A DNA stretch of 64,000 bases, taken from NCBI GenBank assembly GCA_948474755.1, contig CAOLHI010002131.1:266358-330357 (forward strand), read 5' to 3'. Origin of the DNA: Ctenosaura bakeri (taxonomy: Eukaryota; Chordata; Lepidosauria; Squamata; Iguanidae). Below are positions 56,592 through 64,000 of the stretch, one piece after another. A program made the position numbers and the translations under genes. The notes under the pieces were generated by a model, which saw only the letters and a list, made by a program, of their open reading frames with translations, was not told where the DNA came from and did not search any database. Position 1 is the stretch's first letter. Every line of letters starts with the position of its first letter.

Positions 56592-57590
56592 ACCCGGTGG
56601 GAAGGATCGCCAGCAATGAAGGGTGGAAGCACAGGGAGGAGTGGATCAGGACTGGTAGGCTGTCAGTGTTGTGGTCAGCTGGGCTTGTGCCGGGGAGCCG
56701 TCAGAGTCGTGTGATACTCCGCCATTTTATACAACAGCCTTATGGTCCATGCTCGACGGATGACTGAATGATCCACAACTTCTGGGACTTTTTCCTGTAC
56801 CAACAATGCAGTTACGGTATGACCAAGACAAGTATTTTTAAAGCAGAATTTGGTAAAGTAAGTCGGAGCATAAGGGTTCTGGAATAATAGCATTTCCGCC
56901 ATGGGTTGAAATTGGTTTTCGGCTGTGCCTTATTCGTGAGAGAAGACACCACTGTACTATTCAATGTATCTGTCAGTTTATTGGAACTTGCTCCAAGCTA
57001 AAATAATGTTTTAACGAGGCGGAGAATCCACAGTTTGAATGCTTCAACACCACGAGAAATTTTAGTCTATCGATCTTCTATAAAAGTGCGAACAAAATGC
57101 AATGCAAAAGGAGGCATACAAATGAAGGAAATGTTTGTGGTTAAGCATATTCACTGCAGAATGTTTGCACAAAGTTAACGGAAATTTTTTTAACGTACAA
57201 ACTAGGTTGTAGGTACCACTGGGTTGTTTGGGAATGTGTTGAGTGAGTTGAAGCAACAGGGTGGAAGGGTTTATATATTCCTTTTTTTCTCAAAGAAAAA
57301 GAAATGTTAATAAGTTCCTCCTTCAAGGAGAGAGGAGCCAAATGCGTGAAAATATTGCTCTTTCTCATAGGAAGAAATAATGGGCCTGGGCACATTGTCA
57401 CACAGGGGAGGGCCTTGAAAAATAACCACTTTTCAGAAAGCTAATGGAACAGCTCTACATAAAGCAACCATGTTTATTAAAATGGCTTCATACAGACTTG
57501 CTGGTCCTTTTTATCTGTTCTAATGTGGGACTCATGAAGGAAATCCTACTCTCTGAGCGGTTCATTGCTGTACAACTGCCTCCCTTTCTC
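56592..57590 (+). other. Presumed ACACB 3' UTR
   Basis: Unique-looking sequence directly after the ACACB stop. No canonical AATAAA was seen close to the stop. A variant ATTAAA occurs at 57476-57481 and a canonical AATAAA only at 59976-59981, so the 3' end cannot be fixed from sequence alone. Confidence 0.45.
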
Positions 57591-57594
57591 CCTT

Positions 57595-57960
57595 TTTTTT
57601 CTCACCAGGCTGAAGATGCCCAACTCCCTCAACCTTTCCCCACAGCTTTTTGTTCTTCATGCCTCTTTATCACTCCATGTTGCCCTTCTCTGGACCCAGT
57701 TCAACTTGTCAATATCCTTCTTGAAATGTGGCACTCAGATGTGGACACAGACCAGTTGGTCTGACCAACACAGAAGAGAGTGGGACAATGATTTCCCTTC
57801 TCTTGGAAATTACAGTTCTATTAATGCAGGCTGAAATAGTATTTGCCGCCTTTGCGGCAGCATCACACTTTTTAGTTTATGATCCACAATAATCCTGGGG
57901 TCCTTTCTCCATATACAACAATTTGTTGTTATCTTTGCATGCCCTGGTCCTTGTCTTTCA
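57595..57960 (-). mobile_element. CR1-type LINE fragment (older subfamily)
   Basis: CACCAGGCTGAAGATGCCCA, CTCTGGACCCAGTTCAACTT and TATTAATGCAGGCTGAAATA, close to 44030-44460. Confidence 0.78.
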
Positions 57961-58628
57961 GCAGTGTCTCTAGCCTTCATCCATTTTCACTGTGATTAAT
58001 TTTACACACACTTACACATACACACACACATACAAAAACAACAGGAGTTAAATTCTCAGATTTTTACTAAGTCATATTCAATTATCAAAACTGGCATTAC
58101 ATCTCCAAGGGAGACTTGGTTAAACAGTACATTTTTCTTACCATTCTACTATCCTGGCTTCAGACTGATCTATGTTATCATAACGGAAAAGATCGTTTTG
58201 CAATTGGTTGGTGGGTGGTTTGTTTGGTTTTTTTGTACATTTTTAAACTATGGAGACATAGCTGCTGGGATATTCCTTGGAAGGAGTTTTCCAACAGAAC
58301 CTACCGAACACAAAGATTTCACCCAAATCGCTGCTTGTTTTTATTTTACTGAGAATTAAGAAGTATATCGTTGGCTAACCACCCAAAATGGACAACAGCT
58401 TCCACTTCTTGTAAATAACCATTCAGGCTGCAATCCTGTTCATCCTCTCTTGCTGTAAAAAATCACAAATTTGGGTTACTTCTAAGTAAAGAGATGGAAG
58501 TCCCTCAGCAACAGATAGGGCCTAGATTCAATTGCTGATCGTAATTACAATAGATTTTCTCAATCAACGGGAGTTATGGTTAGATCAAGACTCAGTCATT
58601 TCTTTTCTAGTTGGAACTAACAACTAGA
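57961..58628. other. Intergenic or 3' UTR stretch, unassigned
   Basis: A short CA run near 58008-58032. No gene recognised. Confidence 0.4.
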
Positions 58629-58631
58629 ACT

Positions 58632-58957
58632 TGGAAAGACTACTGTATTTGCCAGTATATAAGATGCACTTTTTTCTCCCCAAAGTACCCCTTAAAATGG
58701 GGTGCATCTTATATGCCGGGTGCTCATTGGAAGCCCTCCTTTCACCCTCCCTTCTAAGGTTCCTGTCTTTTCTAGGCATTTTTTTTTATGCCCAGGAAAG
58801 GCAGAAAGGGCTCTGGGCAAGCCTGCTGCTGGCTCTGCCCCCAGACCCTCTCCTGTCTTTTCTAGGTGGGGGAAGCCTCACTGCTATAGTAAAACAGTTT
58901 CTCCCAAAAAATAACCATCCAAAATGGGGTGCGTGTTCTACGCCAGCAAATATGGTA
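58632..58957. mobile_element. hAT-like MITE
   Basis: Ends ACTGTATTTGCCAGTATATA and CTACGCCAGCAAATATGGTA are complementary. The TTAAAATGGGGTGCATCTTA block is repeated in part near 58918. Confidence 0.65.
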
Positions 58958-59094
58958 ATTTCTGGAGACCATCCACGTCTAAAATGCCCCAGCTAGCATG
59001 GCCTCCTCCTTGCTGATGGGTGGGAGCGGGCATTCTGGAAGTTGGTTTCTCTTCCTAGCCACAAAACGATGTCATCTTAATATAATTAACAAAT

Positions 59095-59405
59095 ACAGGC
59101 TTCCTCCACTTATCTGACAGGTTACGGACCCAAGCGCTGTCAGAAAGCGGAATCGGTTGAAAAGCAGAAACCATGTACTGTATTGTAGGGAGCATGAAGG
59201 ACTTCCAGAGGCTCACTTGGAACTGATGACGCATGCCACTTGCAAAGTCTCTCAGATTCCTTAGTGCCGTCCCCCCAGCTCGCTTTGCAAGCAACGGTTC
59301 CAAGCAAATCTCCATAGGCAGGTAGAACCCCCATCGAATTAATGGAACTTGTCCTTAATTTGGAAGCGTGAAAAGAATGAGTCACCAGAAAACGGGGCGT
59401 CAAAA
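59095..59405. repeat. Possible Tigger-like repeat
   Basis: TCCTCCACTTATCTGACAGG and CGCTGTCAGAAAGCGGAATC have the wording of Tigger-type termini, but a matching opposite end was not clear. Confidence 0.4.
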
Positions 59406-60770
59406 GGTACCTATTTGCTGTTTGGGGGAAGAGACAACCCAGCCAGGAATGGAGTACGATTGGATCAAATTGGGAATCTCTCTGTTATCTGAAGCTGCTA
59501 TTCACTTGAGACTTTTGTCTTGCAAGAATGTTCTTTGAATCATAACTTGGGAACACCGCACCCACCCAAGAATGTTGTTTGTCAATAGCTAAAATGCACA
59601 ATTTTCTTCCATACCTAAATAGATACTATTAGCTGAAATTCTCCATTACAGTGCACATTATGTAATTTTTAGTATCTTTAGCTATGTAGCAGAAGCACTA
59701 AGAAACTCTGTTAGTGAATTGTGAAGATATGCAACAGGCCACCGGCAAGACCCCAAAATGCATCAATCACTTTGTCCGTTCTCCTTTGCAGTAACTTAAC
59801 AGCAACCCTCTATTGAATATGGACATTGGAACTGCCCAATTCTAATTCCTACAGAGGTAAGTCCACTGACACAGGTATAAATTCGGTACTGGATTCTGGC
59901 CATTATCTGTCAACTGGAGAAGAATATTTTAAAAATCTACTCAATTGCAGTGCTTAGTAAAAATATTATTTTAAAAATAAATATTACTACAGGGTTACGT
60001 TGGCACCAATAGACTAAACACTAAATTGCTTTAAAATCTTAAATTCAGTTTGTAAGGGATTTTTCCCCCTTCCATCCAGTAGTAGTTAGCATTGCTGTTG
60101 CTGTAAACAAAGGTTGCACAACACAACACAACACTGTTGTGTATTTCCAAGGAAGCATGCCCAGGACTGGTCTGCGAAAATAAAGGAACTCCATTTTTGG
60201 GTCACTTGTAGAAAAGGCTTATAAGTTAAAACATGTAAAACAATATTTGGTCTGTCACAGAAAAAGTTGCCTCTAAGTATCCAAAGTGCTTCTTTTAAGG
60301 ATGAGGTTTGGAGCAAAGAAAAGAAGTCCGATGTTGTGATAGTGACTTGACGATATTTTGCAGCGACTTTGAATGAAGAAATTAAGGTGGGTTTTTTTTA
60401 AAGTTACTGCAGAGTTTTACAAGAGTCAGTGCCCAATATTCAGTTCCTTTTTCCTCTGTTTTCATAGGAAATAAATTATAAATAAGATTTATAAACAGTA
60501 ATACTGCCTAGTGGGAAAAAAAATCAAGAAACACCCTACACAAACCTAGATATCAAACCCTACATTCTTTCTCATCTAAAATGTAAGCTCATTAATCCCT
60601 AATATATTTCAACTTCTTTGTTTAATATATTATCCATCCTAGAAGACCAGCCTCTTTCCTTCCTTGATATGAAAAGACGATTTCAGTTGTTCATTTGGAG
60701 CCAAGTCTTTGCTGCCAGCCTTTGCCTTGGGGCACCGGGATATGTGAGCCGGCGTCTGTGAAGTCAATGA
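59406..60770. other. Intergenic stretch, unassigned
   Basis: Largely AT-rich unique sequence with AATAAA signals on the + strand at 59976-59981 and near 60180, the former a possible distal ACACB polyadenylation site. No gene recognised. Confidence 0.35.
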
Positions 60771-60819
60771 AATGTGTCAGTCCGGCTGGGTCTAAAACAC
60801 AAGTTGCCAGTGTGTGGCC

Positions 60820-60915
60820 CTTCAGATTTTGTTGGGCTGCTCGTCTGGGCGTTCCTGGCCATTGGCTATGCTCACCAAGGCTGCTGGGAGTTGCAGTCTA
60901 ACAATATCTGGAGTT
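60820..60915. repeat. Short palindromic repeat (MITE-like)
   Basis: CCCTTCAGATTTTGTTGGGC and, inverted, GAGTTGCAGTCTAACAATAT with CTGGAG. Same family as 5045-5145. Confidence 0.6.
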
Positions 60916-60919
60916 TCCT

Positions 60920-62192
60920 GTATGAAATAGTTGAGACCTGGGCAGAAAATGGAGAAGATAGTGGGGGAAAAAAGGAAAGCATAGGGGAGCCTTAAGGCGT
61001 AGGGAGAGGGCATGGATATGGGTCTCAGTCAGGAGTTAGTTGCTGGACTGCAGCTCCCATCAGCCCTAGTAGCATTGGTAATGCTGAGGGATCACGGGAG
61101 CTATGTACGGAGAGCCACACTTTGTCCATTCCTGGTCAAAATCCGACACAAGTGGAATTCCATTTCTCATCAAATCAGTGGGAACTTGGTAAGCTGACAT
61201 TTGTGTAAGTCCCTTGATTGAATAGGCCTACTTTGCTTGAGGGTGACATTTGGATTAAGACCTTCCCCATCAGAAGGGGCTGTTGAACAACTGAAGCATG
61301 GAAGGAGGGGTTTTTGAAGAGGGCAGGAGGGAAATTAAAGAAAGAGGAGATCCCAAATTGGCCGTTGGCTGGAAAACTGGAAAGAAAGCGGGGGAGATGG
61401 GCAGCTGGAGAAAGGAGTGTGCCAGCCCAAAGCCCGCAGGATCCAAAGATCACTAGATCTAAACTCTGACTCAAAAAGAATTGCATCAGTTCTGCCTTTG
61501 GCTGAAACAGAGTCCAAAGAGATCAATTTTGATCAGCCCGACTGCATTTTGACTGTAGAGTTCAAAGTCCTCTTTGATTTTCCTGTTTCAAAAACCGTTC
61601 TGTTCTCTTCCTCCCTTCCTTAAATACAAATCCCAAGACAAAATGTTCTTTTCTTTGGCATAGGAATAGGGCCCCGATCTTCTACTTGCAAGCTCAGTTG
61701 TGCCAGAGGGTCCTTTCTGTCCACTCGAGCGTGCAGCTGGAATACCCGGAGCACATTGGAGGAAAGAACTTGAGTCTCCAGGAAATGAAGACCGGTTGCA
61801 AGGAGGAAACAAAGAGGAAAAAAACTAAAAGCATCTTATTTTGGGGTTTTTGTATGGGGATCTGGGACAGCAAATGATGTCTTGGAAGCTGAGGGTGCAG
61901 CCAAGATTCTCTACGTTTTTTCACGCTGGGATTTTGTCTTAGCAGGGTTTTGGAAGCTTTCTTACAAAATTGCAAGAGTGCCCTCCAACACTGCTCTCCT
62001 TCCCTAGTAAATGGCTGAAGGAAGGGAAGTGCATGTCCCAAAAGCTTTTCTGCTTGCTTGTAAATAGTTCTCTACACCCAAAATGGCACCTAGGGAAAGA
62101 GGGCCCAAAATGGTTGATTTTTTTTTTTTTTTTGGAATAAAAATGTGGAAGGAAGAGGCCTGAGCAAGTTCAGAGGTGAAATCCGGTGCCCC
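60920..62192. other. Intergenic stretch between ACACB and FOXN4, partly FOXN4 3' UTR
   Basis: Contains one more palindromic-repeat piece (61030-61100) and a 17-base T run with AATAAA near 62115-62141. The FOXN4 3' UTR must run leftward from 62193; no clear minus-strand AATAAA was found. Confidence 0.4.
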
Positions 62193-62443
62193 TCAGAGGA
62201 GGGTGATGGGCTTGTTCCCTTGGGTGTTGAGATACTGTGCGGAAGAGACGGGGTCCAGGGTGGTGCAAGTGGTGTAGAGGCCGGTGACTTGTAAGTCTGA
62301 AAAGGAGTGGCCGCTCCCGCTGGAGACGGGGGTGAGGCCAGAGGGGGCGAGGTCGCAGTCGGAGAGCGGGAGGGGAGAGTTGCTGAAGGCCCCCAGGCTG
62401 TCCAGGTTGAAGCTCTCATCCTTCATCTCTTCCCAAATGTTAC
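62193..62443 (-). CDS. FOXN4: FOXN4 terminal coding exon
   Basis: Minus-strand exon with acceptor tttag and a phase-1 start (G/GT). It reads [19 protein letters not shown], then [19 protein letters not shown] and ends with TGA at 62195-62193. Open throughout. Confidence 0.92.
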
Positions 62444-63418
62444 CTAAAGAGTAAGGAGCGTTAAAACGGCAACAAGATGGGCATCCCCAGCTCCCTAAGC
62501 CGCTCCTCCTAGAGCTTCATGGTTTCCAGGCCTTCGACCATTTTGGTCACCCCCCTCTAGACACCTTCCAGCTTGTCCATATCTTTCTTGACCTTTGGTG
62601 CCCAGAACTGGACACAGATTCTTTCAGGTAGGGCCTGACCAAAGCAGAATAGAGGGGGACCATCACTTCCCTTGATCTATACCCTATGCCCCTATTGACT
62701 TAGCCTAGAATTGCATTGGCCTTTTTAGCTGCTGCATAACACTGCTGGCTCATGTTCAGTTTCTGGTCTACTAGATCCCAGATTCATGTCATATACTATG
62801 ATCAAGTCAGGTGTCACCCATTTATATCTGTGCATTTCATTTTTTTCTGCCCAAGTATTATACCTTACATTTCTCCCTGTTGAAACTCATTTTGTAAACC
62901 TTTCAGACAGCCTGGACCCTTGTGGACTATAACTCCCACAACTGGGGGATTCTGGGAGCTGCAGTCAGCAATAAGCAATGCTCCCATGCTCTGATCTGGA
63001 CCTGGAGAGCCAAGCTCAAAGCTGGCCCCACGGGGCAGGTGGTCTCTCTTCCCCTCCCCCTACTCACCCTGCAAGGCAAAGTCCATGATGCTGGGGTCCA
63101 GGGCATCCACTTCGGCATTCATGTCGGCTATTGCGGTGTTGAGGAAGTCGGTGCCAGGGTGAGGGGTGCTGCTGAGCCAGGGGGCTGGGGGTCACTTGTC
63201 AGGGGGTGCAAGGGAGGGGTCTGCGCAGGGGCCGGGGAAACAGGCGTCATGCACGCCTGCGTCTGGACCTGGCGGTGCAGCGGCATGGATGGAAGAGCGA
63301 GGGTCATGACCTGGTCTGAGGCGGCAGCTGTGAGAGGCAGCCTGGGGCCTCGGCCTCGGACGGCTTCCCGGGCCTCCTGCAGTTCTCCGGCCGTCCGTGA
63401 TGAGTTTGTCCAGCTCTT
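62193..63418 (-). CDS. FOXN4: Forkhead box N4, last two coding exons (gene span)
   Basis: The minus strand encodes the C-terminal activation region of a FOXN1/FOXN4-type winged-helix transcription factor; FOXN4 acts in the nucleus in retinal and spinal progenitors. The end [20 protein letters not shown], then MDFALQ and [19 protein letters not shown], and the final QGNKPITLL match FOXN4 rather than FOXN1, which ends differently. The DNA-binding domain and all earlier exons lie beyond the right edge. It is convergent with ACACB, as in human 12q24. The penultimate exon is not open in a single frame. Confidence 0.9.
62480..62895 (-). mobile_element. CR1 LINE ORF2 fragment in FOXN4 last intron
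   Basis: Reverse strand reads the CR1 ORF2 C-terminus (GGTTTCCAGGCCTTCGACCA and TTGCATTGGCCTTTTTAGCT blocks on +). A piece of the palindromic repeat follows at 62925-62970. Confidence 0.85.
63068..63418 (-). CDS. FOXN4: FOXN4 penultimate coding exon, frame disturbed
   Basis: Acceptor ttttgcag at 63419, donor CAGG/gtgagt at 63067. It starts in one frame as ELDKLITD, continues best in another as [11 protein letters not shown] and [14 protein letters not shown], and returns to the first for [17 protein letters not shown]. The first frame contains a TGA at 63194-63192. Two compensating indels, near 63395 and near 63190, would explain this. The exact break points are uncertain. Confidence 0.72.
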
Positions 63419-63845
63419 CTGCAAAAGGAAATTGGAAGGGAAGGCACTGAGTCAGAGTGAAATCCATCCAGCTCCATACTGTCAACTTGGCTGGCAGCAG
63501 CTATGGAAGAACTTCAGTCTTCCTGCATGGAAGAGGGAGAACCACCCTTCTCTACTGAGTCAGGGACCCTGCATCCATGGGAGCCAGTTTTGCCCACTCT
63601 GACGGGCAGCCATGGCCCTCCACAGGGATTTCAGGCAGGACTCTTTCCTAACCCACACAGAGGTCTGATGATTTTCCTGGTGGTCTCCTACCCAAGTCCT
63701 AAACAGACCTGTCCTTGCCTGGATAGGGACAGAAATCAGGTGAGACGCAGCGTGGCCCAGGTGAGATGGTCTCACTGTCATCTACGGATGCTTCATTTTC
63801 CAAGGCTGAGTTGAAAACCCGGAGAGGGGAGGCCATAGTTCAACA
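63419..63845. other. FOXN4 intron, unassigned
   Basis: No further FOXN4 exon was recognised before the repeats at the window edge. Confidence 0.4.
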
Positions 63846-63858
63846 TTATCTTATCTAT

Positions 63859-63893
<35 letters not shown>
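63859..63893. repeat. (TCTA)n microsatellite
   Basis: About eight uninterrupted TCTA units. Confidence 0.95.
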
Positions 63894-63894
<1 letters not shown>

Positions 63895-64000
63895 ATCATG
63901 TGGTTTTGTCACTTCCTTCCTCTGAAATAGAGCCTATGGCACCTTAGTGGTCTCCCATCCAAGTATGAACCAGGGCTTTACCCAGCTTACTTCCAAGTCA
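63895..64000 (-). mobile_element. 5S rRNA-derived SINE, cut by window edge
   Basis: CTTCCTTCCTCTGAAATAGAG, GTGGTCTCCCATCCAAGTAT and GCTTACTTCCAAGTCA follow the same order as 36735-36835. Confidence 0.72.

Noticed and set aside
2217..56591. ACACB as a decayed pseudogene because of two frame shifts
   Set aside because: All 26 exons, splice sites and phases are kept and the protein is highly conserved. Two homopolymer indels fit consensus errors better.
2217..56591. A third acetyl-CoA carboxylase paralogue, or ACACA
   Set aside because: The ACACA-like C-terminus suggested this, but convergent FOXN4 next door is the ACACB neighbourhood.
62193..63418. CRTC family or FOXN1 as identity of the minus-strand gene
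   Set aside because: The C-terminal wording, including [11 protein letters not shown] and QGNKPI, fits FOXN4. FOXN1 has a different end, and CRTC lacks these motifs.
63859..63893. TCTA repeats as a CRISPR-like array
   Set aside because: It is a simple 4-base microsatellite in a vertebrate genome, with no spacers. No CRISPR arrays were seen in the window.

Overview
The window is a stretch of vertebrate nuclear DNA, almost certainly from a squamate reptile (lizard or snake). The basis is the repeat content: many CR1 3' ends, RTE/BovB and L2-like LINE relics, tRNA-derived SINEs with a BovB-like tail (Sauria/Squam type), a 5S rRNA-derived SINE (5S-Sauria type), Tigger- and hAT-like DNA elements, and DIRS-type retrotransposons. 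The species cannot be named from the sequence alone.

Two host genes are present, arranged tail to tail. The + strand from 2217 to 56591 holds the last 26 coding exons of acetyl-CoA carboxylase beta (ACACB). Together they encode about 1,165 residues: the second part of the central domain and the whole carboxyltransferase domain, ending at a TGA at 56589-56591. The upstream exons (biotin carboxylase, biotin carrier) lie left of the window. The - strand at the right end holds the last two coding exons of a forkhead gene that matches the FOXN4 C-terminus (63418-63068 and 62443-62193). ACACB next to FOXN4, convergent, is the gene order known from human chromosome 12q24, and this supports calling the carboxylase ACACB rather than ACACA.

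All 26 ACACB exons are collinear with the known protein, have GT-AG borders and compatible phases. Two carry a single-base indel in a C or G run (exon 10, 21857-21859; exon 21, 45720-45725). The FOXN4 penultimate exon also changes frame. Since the rest of the gene is well conserved, consensus errors are likelier than gene loss.

The introns are packed with mobile DNA. The most notable are three DIRS-like tyrosine-recombinase retrotransposons. Copy A (22025-28114, intron 10) is structurally complete: inverted terminal repeats, gag-like region, reverse transcriptase, RNase H, Dam-like methyltransferase domain, tyrosine recombinase and an internal complementary region that matches both outer ends perfectly. 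Copy B (49967-54549, intron 24) is a decayed relative with nonsense changes. Copy C (34447-36188, intron 15) is internally deleted and has its interior inverted relative to its own ends, as expected from recombination between the inverted terminal repeats; a SINE later landed in it. A fourth, orphan DIRS terminus lies at 14532-14606.

Other structures not explained by ordinary repeats include an inverted copy of about 100 bp of ACACB intron 6 sitting inside an LTR-like fragment in intron 11, a 16-bp perfect hairpin at 37411-37449, a 70-80 bp-arm foldback at 18999-19211, and a CR1 inserted into an opposite-strand CR1 with a 5-bp target duplication. The intergenic stretch 56592-62192 holds the presumed ACACB 3' UTR and scattered repeats, with no further gene recognised.
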